DNA of 64,000 nucleotides, from the NCBI RefSeq assembly GCF_007991455.1, contig NZ_BJYJ01000010.1:62001-126000 (forward strand). Direction: 5' to 3'. The stretch's first letter is position 1, and each line of letters starts with the position of its first letter. The notes under the pieces were generated by a model. It made no database searches. It was given only the letters and a program-made list of their open reading frames with translations, and was not told the origin of the DNA. The stretch comes from Chryseobacterium hagamense (GTDB taxonomy: Bacteria; Bacteroidota; Bacteroidia; Flavobacteriales; Weeksellaceae). This document shows, piece after piece, positions 40,887 through 49,876 of this stretch. Made by a program: the position numbers and the translations under genes.

Positions 40887-42626
40887 TTATTTGCTAATCT
40901 GTGAATATAAATTAACAATCATCGTTAAAAGTTCATCTATTGCTTCCTTCGATTTTACCGGAGCATATTTTTCGATCTGAATCCGCTGGATGAGGTTTCT
41001 GTATTCTTCCGCTACAGCAGTCCCCTGCTCATGTTCAAGTACAGAACTGAAATCCGCGCCGGATCCCTGTCCGTACTGCTTTTTCACTTCACGGTCCAAC
41101 TCATCAAAGGTCTGGAAGAAATTTCCATAATCAGAATTATCCTTGAGATTTTCAAGATAACTGAAGTAATCATTGATATCCATTTTCTGGCTTTCCCTGA
41201 TTTCCCTTTCAGTTTCTTCAACGGATCCCACCGGTTTTAAAGTTGCCGTTTCTGTAACAGATCGGTTTTTTCTTTGCCATGTTTTAAATCCGAGATAAGC
41301 AAGAAAAAGGACTAAAAGAATGGCAAAATTGGTAAAAAGGATATTCCAGTGGAACTTGCTTTTTTCTTTTACCTTAAGTGAAGTGGTTTTCAGGACCGGC
41401 GTATTCACCGTTTCCAGGAAGGTATTGGTATACTCGTTTACTTTTTCAACGGTAGTACGGGATTCAAGAATCTGATCGTGGGAAAAGGCGTTCACTGCCA
41501 GAGACTGTTCACCCAAATCCACATATTCTTTATTCGAAGGATCAAAGAATGCAAAATGTTCAGTCTTAATGGTAATCTCCCCTGCTTTTTTAGGAATCAC
41601 CAGATAGTTGGCCAATACTTCGCCTTTCATCCCTTCTGTCCCTACGAGGACTCTTGAGGTAATCTTAGGCGCAAAAACTTCATAATCCGGCGATGCTGCA
41701 ATTTTAGGAAGTTCCATGCTTTTCAGGTTTCCTTCTCCGGTTATCTTTACCAATACATTCATCGGCTTCTTAACCTCGATTTTCTCTTTTGAAATATTAG
41801 CTACGCTTACATTAAAGTTTCCAACTGCATTTTTAAAGCAGTCGGGAGAACCTTCGGGAAGCTTCCTGACATTGATCTTTACTTTGTTGGAGATAAGTTT
41901 TTCTTTATGGGCATATGAGTTCAGGGAAGCAGAAACTCCCGGAACCTCCACAAAGCCCGCTTCGTTTGGGAAAACCATAAAAACGGCCAGGATCTGCGAG
42001 GCCATGCTCCCGTTATCAGAAGGGTCGATCTCGGACTTGGCAAAGCTTATCGGGTATACATCCATATTTTCCTGGTCCGGAAGACGGAGGTTTCTTACCT
42101 TTCTGAAATTGTCCATGTTCCTGGAGTACACCTTCAGTACGGCAACCGTTGGTTGGTCCTGATAAATATCACGGTCTTCAATTTCCATATTCAGGAAAAC
42201 GTCTTTAGAAGTATTGGCTGCCGTTGCAGTCTTCTTATCAAGATCTTTTACGAAGATTTCAAAAGGTTCCGTTTTATAAATTTTGTTGTTGATGGTGATC
42301 AGGAAAGAACCGATCTTCAGTTTACCTTTCTGCTTCGGCTCAAGGGCAAGCCTGGTAACAGATTGGGATACCACCGTATTGGTTTCGGGATCCATAAAGG
42401 CGTTATTGACGGATCCGGTTCCGATCAGGTTAAATTTTGAGAAATCCGGCAAACGGAGTTTTGTCTGCGGATTGTTTTCGCTTCCTGATATTTCCAGAAC
42501 AATACTGAGGTTTACGACATCCTTCCCATTATAGGTGGTCTTATCCGGCGTTACTGTAAGATTGACCTGTCCGTAAGAAATTACGGATGTGATAAGAAGC
42601 AATATGTAAATAATTCTGTTCTGCAT
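40887..42626 (-). CDS. batD: BatD-family protein
   Basis: This 579-residue protein starts at the ATG at 42626, which shares a base with the BatC stop (TGATG). It has an N-terminal signal peptide and a string of beta-sandwich domains (VNLTVTPDKTTYNGKDVVNL ... EVPGVSASLNSYAHKEKLIS). A single membrane helix (~440, FHWNILFTNFAILLVLFLAY) is followed by a cytosolic tail with a conserved helical bundle. Bat proteins form an envelope complex linked to aerotolerance in Bacteroides. It is the last gene of the operon. Confidence 0.9.
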   Translation of the reverse strand: MQNRIIYILLLITSVISYGQVNLTVTPDKTTYNGKDVVNLSIVLEISGSENNPQTKLRLPDFSKFNLIGTGSVNNAFMDPETNTVVSQSVTRLALEPKQKGKLKIGSFLITINNKIYKTEPFEIFVKDLDKKTATAANTSKDVFLNMEIEDRDIYQDQPTVAVLKVYSRNMDNFRKVRNLRLPDQENMDVYPISFAKSEIDPSDNGSMASQILAVFMVFPNEAGFVEVPGVSASLNSYAHKEKLISNKVKINVRKLPEGSPDCFKNAVGNFNVSVANISKEKIEVKKPMNVLVKITGEGNLKSMELPKIAASPDYEVFAPKITSRVLVGTEGMKGEVLANYLVIPKKAGEITIKTEHFAFFDPSNKEYVDLGEQSLAVNAFSHDQILESRTTVEKVNEYTNTFLETVNTPVLKTTSLKVKEKSKFHWNILFTNFAILLVLFLAYLGFKTWQRKNRSVTETATLKPVGSVEETEREIRESQKMDINDYFSYLENLKDNSDYGNFFQTFDELDREVKKQYGQGSGADFSSVLEHEQGTAVAEEYRNLIQRIQIEKYAPVKSKEAIDELLTMIVNLYSQISK

Positions 42627-43369
42627 CACCAATCTTTCTCGTTGCTCTCGGGCATCGAATAAGAATTTTTGTTTAAAATCCTCTTGGCAGTTTCTCTTTC
42701 TTTATCACTGACTTTATTGAGGATCTGATTTTCCAGGCCTTTAGGGATCTTACCTTCATTACTCTGGTTCTTGTTAGGGTCATTTCCCTGTCCTTTTCCC
42801 TGATTCTGCTGGCCCTGCCCCTGATCCTGTTTCTGGTCTTTCGGGCCTCCTTTCTGATCATCGTTCTGCTGGTCTTTACCGCCGCCGCCTCCTTTACCGG
42901 AGTTATTTTTCTGCTGTTGTTTCTGCTGGTTTTCCTTCTCTTTCAGTTTTGCAATTTCATAATTTTTCCTTGTTGCTTCACTGTAAGGGTTTTGTTTCAG
43001 GGACTGCCGGTAGACCTCTGCCGCTTTTTCCGGCTGTTTCATCTGCATATAGGCATTCCCGAGATTATGAAGGGCGGCCGCTTTATCCGGAAGGGTCTGG
43101 GCCAGTTTTTGGGCAGTCTCGAACTCCGCTTTTGCCTCTTCGTATTTTTTGCTCTTGTATAAGGCGTTTCCTAAATTATAATGTCCCGTAAAATCTTTAC
43201 TGTTTTTCCGGATGGCTTCCAGATATTTTACAGAAGCACCGTCATAATCTTTGCCGTTGAATTTTTCGTTCCCTTCATACACCAGCGTACGGTAGTTGTT
43301 TTGCCCAGGCAACAAGCCTGAGTACAGGAAGGCGGTAATAAACGACAAAAAAATGATTTTAGTATTCAT
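42626..43369 (-). CDS. batC: BatC-like TPR protein
   Basis: This 247-residue protein starts at the ATG at 43369. A minus-strand TAATTTTG element ends six bases upstream, so an internal, nearly leaderless promoter is possible. It has a signal peptide (~1-22). Three to four TPR units occupy ~25-135 (GHYNLGNALYKSKKYEEAKA, LHNLGNAYMQMKQPEKAAEV). A low-complexity Gln/Gly/Lys linker follows (KDQQNDDQKGGPKDQKQDQG), then a short conserved end IPKGLENQILNKVSDKERET. TPR/low-complexity layout and position identify BatC. Confidence 0.85.
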   Translation of the reverse strand: MNTKIIFLSFITAFLYSGLLPGQNNYRTLVYEGNEKFNGKDYDGASVKYLEAIRKNSKDFTGHYNLGNALYKSKKYEEAKAEFETAQKLAQTLPDKAAALHNLGNAYMQMKQPEKAAEVYRQSLKQNPYSEATRKNYEIAKLKEKENQQKQQQKNNSGKGGGGGKDQQNDDQKGGPKDQKQDQGQGQQNQGKGQGNDPNKNQSNEGKIPKGLENQILNKVSDKERETAKRILNKNSYSMPESNEKDW

Positions 43370-43466
43370 TAAGTGCAAAATTATTCCTTTATATGTTAAT
43401 AAGCAGCGTCTTATTTGTTAAAACTAGGTTAAAGTAATTAACTGAAAATGAGACAATGATCCATTT

Positions 43467-44474
43467 TTACAAATTGAAATCTCTTTTGGGATTAAAAATA
43501 TAGATCAGGAAGAAAAAAAACAGGGATACTGCCAGGAAATACTGGTAATAATGAATGGCATTCTGCGACTTTATCATGGTTGTGGAAGATCCCGATTTCT
43601 TTTGAAGGGCATCCAGAATCCGGTCCGGTGCTTCATTGATGTTGTTTCCGTCGATATAGGTTCCACCCGTAGCATCTGCCATTTTTCTGAGGGCCTCCGT
43701 CTGTCTTTTGGAAATCACCGTCTGCCCGTTCATATCACTTTTATAGCCCATCAGCTGACCGAAAACATATTCCGGTACGGGGGCCCCTTCTTCCGTTCCG
43801 ATTCCTACGGAAGTGATCATGATTCCCTCTTTTCTGGCTAACCGGATCGCCGCATCATCATTTCCCTCATTATCTTCGCCATCGCTCAGTAAAACGACTT
43901 TCCTTCCGTCTTTGCTTACATTTTTAAATTTTTCGACAGCTATTTTCATTGCATTCAAAAAGTCAGTTCCCTGGATCTGCATTGAATTGGTTTCAACCCC
44001 GCCGATGTAAGTCTCCGCAGAGCCGTAGTCGGTGGTCAATGGCATAATGGAGGTTGCCTGTCCGGCAAAGATCACAATCCCGACTTTATCATTTGTCATT
44101 TTCTGCATGCTCTGAAGCATTAGATTTTTCGCTTCGGTCAGACGGCTCGGGTTAATATCTTCCGCATTCATCGAATTGGAAACGTCCATCATGAAAATAA
44201 CATTATTCAGCTTCTGGCTGGTTTTAACTTCCTCCGAACCGCTCAGCAGGTCGATGATTGAGAAAATCAGAAACAGAATGGCCAGCAGGTAAAGGGCCGG
44301 AAAAAATATCGTAAAACCCGATTTTTTTTCAAACAGATGCTCATGAAACCGGCTGTCTGCAAAAACAGCTCTCTTCTTCTTTTTCCATTTCAGATAACGG
44401 ATCAGAAAGGCAGCCAGCAGCGGCAAAAGCAGCAGCAGCAACAAATACCAATAATTTCCTATATACCAATCCAT
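43467..44474 (-). CDS. batB: BatB-like von Willebrand A protein
   Basis: This 335-residue membrane protein has two N-terminal helices (~8-25, 52-70), a VWA domain with MIDAS MMDVSNSMNAED (~95) and LSDGEDNEGND (~195), and a C-terminal helix (~310-328). It overlaps the BatA stop codon by one base (TGATG). VWA domains bind a divalent cation at the MIDAS and mediate protein contacts. A 97-bp gap separates it from batC. Confidence 0.9.
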   Translation of the reverse strand: MDWYIGNYWYLLLLLLLPLLAAFLIRYLKWKKKKRAVFADSRFHEHLFEKKSGFTIFFPALYLLAILFLIFSIIDLLSGSEEVKTSQKLNNVIFMMDVSNSMNAEDINPSRLTEAKNLMLQSMQKMTNDKVGIVIFAGQATSIMPLTTDYGSAETYIGGVETNSMQIQGTDFLNAMKIAVEKFKNVSKDGRKVVLLSDGEDNEGNDDAAIRLARKEGIMITSVGIGTEEGAPVPEYVFGQLMGYKSDMNGQTVISKRQTEALRKMADATGGTYIDGNNINEAPDRILDALQKKSGSSTTMIKSQNAIHYYQYFLAVSLFFFFLIYIFNPKRDFNL

Positions 44475-45466
44475 CAGCTTAAAATTTTATAAAATACCCA
44501 TCTCAGCAAAGCATCCAGGAAAAGCAAGCCCAACGCAACCCAAAGGAAAATTTTGAAATATTCCTGGTAATTGAAGAGTTTGGCTACTTTCACATCAGAT
44601 TTTTCCAGCTGGTTGATCTCGTCATATACTTCTTCCAGGCTGCTGTTTGAGGTAGCCCTGAAATACTTTCCGCCCGTCATCTGCGCAACTTCCTTTAAAA
44701 CCGGTTCGTCGATTTTCACTTCCGCTTCCGTAAAAACCAGATCTCCGAAGATATCCTGCTGCGTCGGCATCAGCGCATAGCCGTTGGTTCCGATCCCGAT
44801 GGAATAGACTTTAATTCCGTTGTTCTTGGCGAGTTCCGCTGCAATGGCAGGAGGCATCGCGTTTTCTATCGTATTAACCCCATCCGTCATCAGGATGATG
44901 ATTTTGCTTTTTGCTTTGCTATCCTTCAAATGGTTAACGGCCACGGACAGACCTTCGCCTATTGCCGTTCCCGGCTGTAATTCCAGCGGATTCAGGCTGT
45001 TTAATTCATCCACAACCACCTGATGGTCGGAAGTGACCGGAACTTTCGTAAAGGCTTCCCCGGAATAGGCGACCAGCCCGATGCGGTCATTCGGTCTTTT
45101 ATTAACGAATTTAATCGCAATATCTTTCAGAGCGGTCAGACGGTCCGGGCTAAGGTCTTTGGCCAGCATACTCAGCGAAACGTCTACCGAAAGCATAATA
45201 TCGATCCCCTTGGTATCGTCCCGGTCCTGGGAAATCGTAAAAGTCCTCGGTCTTGCCATGGCAATAATCAAAGCCGAAAGAATCAGGTATTTCGAAATTT
45301 TAAGGAAAAACATCACGACGTGAATTCCGCCGCTGTCGCCCATATTTTTAACCGTCGGGACTTTGATTCCTTTTCTTTTCTGTTTGCTGATATCCCGGAA
45401 CAGAAGCGGGATGAAAAGAACAAACAACAGTAAGAACCACGGACTGTAAAATTCAAAATTAAGCAT
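44474..45466 (-). CDS. batA: BatA-like von Willebrand A protein
   Basis: This 330-residue paralogue of BatB has helices at ~8-23 and ~54-70, a VWA domain with MIDAS MLSVDVSLSMLAKD (~90) and ILMTDGVNTIENAMPP (~190), and a C-terminal helix (~305-322). It overlaps the upstream gene by 8 bp and the downstream batB by one base. It is expected to act with BatB in a membrane complex energised or remodelled by the MoxR ATPase of the same operon. Confidence 0.9.
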   Translation of the reverse strand: MLNFEFYSPWFLLLFVLFIPLLFRDISKQKRKGIKVPTVKNMGDSGGIHVVMFFLKISKYLILSALIIAMARPRTFTISQDRDDTKGIDIMLSVDVSLSMLAKDLSPDRLTALKDIAIKFVNKRPNDRIGLVAYSGEAFTKVPVTSDHQVVVDELNSLNPLELQPGTAIGEGLSVAVNHLKDSKAKSKIIILMTDGVNTIENAMPPAIAAELAKNNGIKVYSIGIGTNGYALMPTQQDIFGDLVFTEAEVKIDEPVLKEVAQMTGGKYFRATSNSSLEEVYDEINQLEKSDVKVAKLFNYQEYFKIFLWVALGLLFLDALLRWVFYKILS

Positions 45467-46355
45467 CTTTTCTAAGGTTTTCGAATTCCAGATCCTTTGA
45501 CGACCTTTTTACAAATGCGGTAATGTCTGCCAGATCTTTTTCCATGGTCTGCTGATCCGGGAAAGTTTTTGCAAATTTCACCAGGTCACCTCTTACAAAT
45601 ACGTTTTCCACCACACGCTCATTTTCCTGCGAAATCGTATTGTTTTTCTTCATCAGATCTACGAGATCATCGGTAAGAAGCACATCTGCCGGCAGACGGT
45701 ATTGGGTGGCAATGAATTTTCTTGAAATATCAATCAGTTCCACATAGAAAGAACGGTAATTTCCGCTTTCCACATATTTCTTCTTTTTCAGGGAATCCAG
45801 TTCTTTCAGGGTCTGGTTGGTTGTAACTACCGGTGAGCTTTTTTTCCTGCGTCCGTATTTTACAAATAGAATAACAGCAATGACCAGACAGATCAGCGCA
45901 ATGGCAGCCAGGATATAAAACTTGTACAGTTGCCAGTAATCGGTTACTTCAAGCTTTACCTCTTTATTGTTCATGATGTCATTGATCGGATCTGTTTTCT
46001 GCGCCGTATTGATGACATCAATTTCATAAGGAATGGTCTTCAGAACCTTTCCTCCTACTTTAAATTCCAGTTCGGGGATCGTAAATTTCCCTTCATCGAA
46101 AACGGTAAACTCAATCCTTCTGTAATAAACATCCTGCGTCTGGGCAATACTGTCTTTAATTTCCTCGAAATGAAAAGGAAGCAATTCATTCTCGGGAGCA
46201 GCGGAAACTTTTTCATCGTGAATATTATTGATGGTCACGACAATGTGATTCACTTCCCCCAAAGCAATCGTTTTCTTTTCCACACTGGAGGAAAGAATCT
46301 GTGAAAAAGCATTTGCACAGAGTAAAAAACAAAATATAAATATTAATTTTTTCAA
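45459..46355 (-). CDS. Bat-operon membrane protein with BatD-like N-terminal domain
   Basis: This protein of about 298 residues opens with a TTG codon. From 46355 it gives a good signal peptide (KKLIFIFCFLLCANAFSQ). Another TTG lies two codons upstream and no in-frame ATG precedes it. A beta-sandwich domain (~25-130, VEKKTIALGEVNHIVVTINN) is followed by a membrane helix (~150-170, FYILAAIALICLVIAVILFV) and a cytosolic helical domain (YRFPADVLLTDDLVDL-like YRLPADVLLTDDLVDL). Bat operons of Flavobacteriia regularly have such a gene between DUF58 and batA. Confidence 0.78.
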   Translation of the reverse strand: MKKLIFIFCFLLCANAFSQILSSSVEKKTIALGEVNHIVVTINNIHDEKVSAAPENELLPFHFEEIKDSIAQTQDVYYRRIEFTVFDEGKFTIPELEFKVGGKVLKTIPYEIDVINTAQKTDPINDIMNNKEVKLEVTDYWQLYKFYILAAIALICLVIAVILFVKYGRRKKSSPVVTTNQTLKELDSLKKKKYVESGNYRSFYVELIDISRKFIATQYRLPADVLLTDDLVDLMKKNNTISQENERVVENVFVRGDLVKFAKTFPDQQTMEKDLADITAFVKRSSKDLEFENLRKDA

Positions 46356-46396
46356 TTTCAATACATTTTAAAATGAGCCTCACCCATTCCTTTGAA

Positions 46397-47260
46397 TTAT
46401 TTTTTCTGAAAATAACCATACAGCAGCCTGGAGTAATCGGCTCCTGTATTCACATTCATAAAACTTGCGGAACTGTTGGAAAAATCTTCTTCAAGATTTC
46501 TCAGCTTCTGCTTCTGAGCTTCTGCAAAGATATACCTCCATCTTGCGCTGGACGTATTGGCCCAGACCTGCTTTCCGGTCTCCGCATCATACAGCAGCGT
46601 ATAACCGACATCCGGAATCTCGTTATCCTTTTCGTCGTAAATTCTCATACCCAGCAGCTGATGCTTTTTGGAAGCCACCCGCAGCATTTTGGAATCATAC
46701 TCATCTTCAAAGTCCGAAAACAGGAAGACCAGTGATTTCCTTTTGAAAATTCCCATCATGTATTCCAGGGCTTTATCTATTTTTGATACGGCAGGCACAT
46801 AATCCGCCGTGAGGATCATGCTGATTATAGACAGGATATGCTTTCTTCCTTTCTGCGGAGGAATAACCTTATAGACTCTGTCAGCAAAAAGAATCAACCC
46901 TACTTTATCATTGTTTCCCGCTGCCGAAAAACCAAGGCTCGCTGCAATCTCTGCCACATATTCCCTTTTCAGTTGATTTTTGGTTCCGTAATCCATCGAT
47001 GCCGAAATATCAACGAGCAGCATCATCGTCAGTTCCCGCTCCTCCTCCATCACTTTTACAAAAGGCTCCCGAAAACGGGCCGTCTTGTTCCAGTCGATTC
47101 GTCGGATCTCGTCACCGAACTGGTATGGGCGCACTTCCGAGAAAGTCATACCCTGCCCTTTAAAGGCACTGTGATATTGCCCCATTAAAGTAGCCTCCGT
47201 CTTCTTTCGGGTACGGATTTCAATCTGCTTTACTTTTTTTACAATATCTTTTATCTGCAT
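46397..47260 (-). CDS. DUF58 domain-containing protein
   Basis: This 287-residue soluble protein has the DUF58 signature GMTFSEVRPYQFGDEIRRID (~36-55) and WNKTARFREPFVKVMEEER, followed by a VWA-like fold with MMLLVDISASMDYGT (~80) and FLFSDFEDEYD. DUF58 proteins are co-encoded with MoxR ATPases and are thought to be their partners. Here it sits between the GNAT gene (87 bp) and the BatD-like membrane gene. Confidence 0.9.
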   Translation of the reverse strand: MQIKDIVKKVKQIEIRTRKKTEATLMGQYHSAFKGQGMTFSEVRPYQFGDEIRRIDWNKTARFREPFVKVMEEERELTMMLLVDISASMDYGTKNQLKREYVAEIAASLGFSAAGNNDKVGLILFADRVYKVIPPQKGRKHILSIISMILTADYVPAVSKIDKALEYMMGIFKRKSLVFLFSDFEDEYDSKMLRVASKKHQLLGMRIYDEKDNEIPDVGYTLLYDAETGKQVWANTSSARWRYIFAEAQKQKLRNLEEDFSNSSASFMNVNTGADYSRLLYGYFQKK

Positions 47261-47347
47261 AACACTTCAGTAATTTCAAGTTCAATGTTTTGGGTTCAGG
47301 ATTGATGTAGGATTTAATCTTCATTACCAACGCTCAGACTTTGAACC

Positions 47348-47806
47348 TTAACCTTTAAATTCGATTGATACATTGAACCATTCATCATCAAATTTCGGAC
47401 TGTATTTTTTATAGAAATCAATGGCCGGCTCATTCCAGTTCAGCACCTGGAAAACCATGCCGCTGTAGTTATTTGATTTTCCATAATCCATGATGGCTTC
47501 AAACAACTTCCGGCCGATCTGTTTTCCACGCATCTGTTCGGTGACTACCAGATCTTCCAGATACAGCCTTCTGCCCTTCCAGGTTGAATACCGATCGTAA
47601 TACAAAGAAATCCCGACAATATTCCCGTCAGCCTCTGCCACGAAAGCACCCCAGACCGGAGCCGTTCCGAATCCGTCTTCGGTAAACTGTTCCAGCGTTA
47701 ACGTGACTTCATGCAATGCCTTTTCATAGACCGCCAGTTCTTTTATCAGTTCCAGCATCGGCGCGCAATCCTCACAGACGGCTTTCCTTATGGTCACTCC
47801 ATCCAT
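47348..47806 (-). CDS. GNAT N-acetyltransferase within the Bat operon
   Basis: This 152-residue acetyltransferase has TIRKAVCEDCAPMLELIKEL at the N-terminus, the acetyl-CoA loop VTEQMRGKQIGRKLFEAIMD (R-G-x-x-I-G, ~104) and VLNWNEPAIDFYKKYSPKF near the end. It resembles the spermidine/diamine (SAT-like) GNAT group. Its ATG overlaps the moxR stop (TAATG), so the two are coupled. A GNAT between MoxR and DUF58 is not part of the textbook Bat operon. Confidence 0.86.
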   Translation of the reverse strand: MDGVTIRKAVCEDCAPMLELIKELAVYEKALHEVTLTLEQFTEDGFGTAPVWGAFVAEADGNIVGISLYYDRYSTWKGRRLYLEDLVVTEQMRGKQIGRKLFEAIMDYGKSNNYSGMVFQVLNWNEPAIDFYKKYSPKFDDEWFNVSIEFKG

Positions 47807-48810
47807 TATGGCGCCTGGATTTTCGCTAAAATTCTATTGACGATTTCTTCCGAAGAAATTTCTTCCGCTTCCGCTTCAAAGGTTAAACCAATTCTGTGTC
47901 TAAGCACATCTTTTGCCAATGCTTTCACATCCTCCGGAATAACAAAAGCCCTTCCTCTCAGGAACGCATAGGCTCTGGACGCAATCGCCAGGTTAATGGA
48001 TGCCCTAGGAGAAGCTCCGAAGCCGATATAGTTTTTCAGTTCCGCCAGTCCGTAATTTTCAGGAAAACGGGTGGCAAATACCATATCGAGGATGTATTTC
48101 TCAATTTTTTCGTCAAGATAAATCTGGTTAATCAGCTCTTTTGCCGCCACGATATGTTCCAGGGAAATCACAGGTTTTACCGCCGGCTGATGGGAAGTGG
48201 AAACCATACGCATCACCAGCCTTTCATCTTCAAATTTAGGATAATCGATGGTACATTTCAGCATGAAACGATCGCTCTGTGCTTCCGGTAAAAGATAAGT
48301 TCCTTCCTGATCGATCGGGTTCTGGGTAGCCAACACAAGGAAAGGCTTCGGCAGCTTCATGGTCTCATCACCGATCGTCACCTGTTTTTCCTGCATCACC
48401 TCCAGCAGGGCCGACTGCACTTTGGCCGGTGCCCGGTTGATCTCATCTGCCAGTACGAAATTGGCAAATACCGGACCTCTTTTAATTGAGAAGTCGTTGT
48501 CTTTTACATTATAGATCATGGTTCCCACGACATCCGCAGGCAGCAGATCCGGCGTAAACTGAATCCTGGAAAATTCTCCGTGAACCGCTTCCGCCAAAGT
48601 TTTGATCGCCAGGGTTTTTGCCAGTCCCGGAACTCCTTCCAGAAGGACGTGCCCATTCCCTAAAAGTCCTATCAAAAGACGGTCGATCATATATTCTTGA
48701 CCGATGATCACTTTGTTGATTTCTTCGCGAAGACGGGAAAAATAGAAGTTCGCCTCCTTTACCTGTTCGGTTAGCTGACGAATATCATCCGCCTGATATG
48801 TATCTGACAT
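47806..48810 (-). CDS. MoxR-family AAA+ ATPase
   Basis: This 334-residue ATPase starts at the ATG at 48810. The track upstream to 48855 is in frame but has weaker support. Walker A is GNGHVLLEGVPGLAKTL (~52), Walker B NFVLADEINRAPAKVQSALL (~110), sensor 1 LVLATQNPID, and the lid contains FGASPRASINLAIASRAYAF. MoxR ATPases act as chaperones for VWA proteins, which are encoded downstream (DUF58, BatA, BatB). It is the first gene of the operon. Confidence 0.93.
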   Translation of the reverse strand: MSDTYQADDIRQLTEQVKEANFYFSRLREEINKVIIGQEYMIDRLLIGLLGNGHVLLEGVPGLAKTLAIKTLAEAVHGEFSRIQFTPDLLPADVVGTMIYNVKDNDFSIKRGPVFANFVLADEINRAPAKVQSALLEVMQEKQVTIGDETMKLPKPFLVLATQNPIDQEGTYLLPEAQSDRFMLKCTIDYPKFEDERLVMRMVSTSHQPAVKPVISLEHIVAAKELINQIYLDEKIEKYILDMVFATRFPENYGLAELKNYIGFGASPRASINLAIASRAYAFLRGRAFVIPEDVKALAKDVLRHRIGLTFEAEAEEISSEEIVNRILAKIQAP

Positions 48811-49062
48811 AGTCTTATTTAAAATAATTGGTAAATTTCTAATAAATACTTGCATTAATCAACACAAAAAGTGCCATCTTTGAGTTAAAGTTTGTTAAAT
48901 AATCCGCTATGGATGTGAGATTCCAAACCCTTGTATCGCTTAAAATTCAGGAAGGTGATTTATGTTTTTCATAAAAATATATAAATTTTACTTCAATGCC
49001 CCTTTCAAAAATTGTCATATCCAGTTTATTAAACTATTTTTGGTGATTAAAAAATTTGCAAA
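48811..49062. other. Divergent promoter region between moxR and the DinB gene
   Basis: 252 AT-rich bases. No perfect TAnnTTTG pair was found close to either start. No small gene is visible. Confidence 0.35.
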
Positions 49063-49533
49063 ATGAATTATCATTTTCAAGCGCACCGGCAGGTCCGGAA
49101 GAATCTTCTCGATATCTTACAGAATACTTCGTATGAAGATCTTTTGCTGATTCCTGACGGCTTTAACAACAACCTGTACTGGAACATTGCCCATACAGTA
49201 GCTACCCAGCAGCTCCTCCATTATTACCTGAGCGGAAATCCTTTCAGAATCGATAAATACTGGATCGAAACCTATAAGAAAGGAACCCTGCCTAATCTGG
49301 ATGTCCAGAAATCGGAAGTGGAAGACCTGGAGTTCCTGCTGACGGAAACTTCAAAAATCCTGATGAAAGATTACGACAGCGACCTGTTTTCAGATTACAC
49401 GCCCTACACTACCAGTTTCGGAATGGACCTGAAAAGCATCCAGGATGCGATTATCTTTAATAATATGCATGAGAGCCTGCACTACGGATATGCGCTGGCG
49501 CAAAAGAGAGCGATCTTAGGCGAGAAATATTAA
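49063..49533 (+). CDS. DinB-like four-helix protein
   Basis: This 156-residue DinB/YfiT-type protein is a predicted four-helix bundle. Metal-ligand histidines are visible: NIAHTVATQQLLHYYL (His ~46 and ~55) and MHESLHYGYALAQKR (His ~136, ~140). Such proteins are thiol-dependent transferases or of unknown function. It is followed by a small hypothetical gene after 7 bp, then by rlmB, and is probably in one operon with them. Confidence 0.85.
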   Translation: MNYHFQAHRQVRKNLLDILQNTSYEDLLLIPDGFNNNLYWNIAHTVATQQLLHYYLSGNPFRIDKYWIETYKKGTLPNLDVQKSEVEDLEFLLTETSKILMKDYDSDLFSDYTPYTTSFGMDLKSIQDAIIFNNMHESLHYGYALAQKRAILGEKY

Positions 49534-49540
49534 AAATAGG

Positions 49541-49876
49541 ATGTCTGTAAGAGGAAGTTTTTATTTTAGAATAACAAGTGCCGGTAATTTAATCGGAGAA
49601 TATTTTAATAACTATGGAAATATTTGTCTTTCCGAAAGTGCAAACAGAACCGATTCGGGATCTGGATTTGCAGGAACCTATATGACATCTTGGATCGAAA
49701 GACAAAACAGCGCATTGATAAGCCGCCTGACTATTGAATCAATTTCAGAAAATATGTTCACTTTAGTCTGGGCAGATTTAAATAATGAAATTATATTTCG
49801 AGGAAAAGCCTCACTTTTAGAAGAAAATATTATTTACGGATACTACTCCGGAAGACAATTTATACAAGAACATTAA
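49541..49876 (+). CDS. Small hypothetical protein
   Basis: This 111-residue soluble protein was not recognised. It is a likely beta-barrel or sandwich, with strands SFYFRITSAGNLIGEYFN, GFAGTYMTSWIERQN, NMFTLVWADLNNEIIFRGKA and IIYGYYSGRQF. It is more AT-rich than its neighbours. It begins 7 bp after the DinB gene and its stop overlaps the rlmB ATG (TAATG at 49874-49878), so it is translated within the operon. Confidence 0.65.
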   Translation: MSVRGSFYFRITSAGNLIGEYFNNYGNICLSESANRTDSGSGFAGTYMTSWIERQNSALISRLTIESISENMFTLVWADLNNEIIFRGKASLLEENIIYGYYSGRQFIQEH

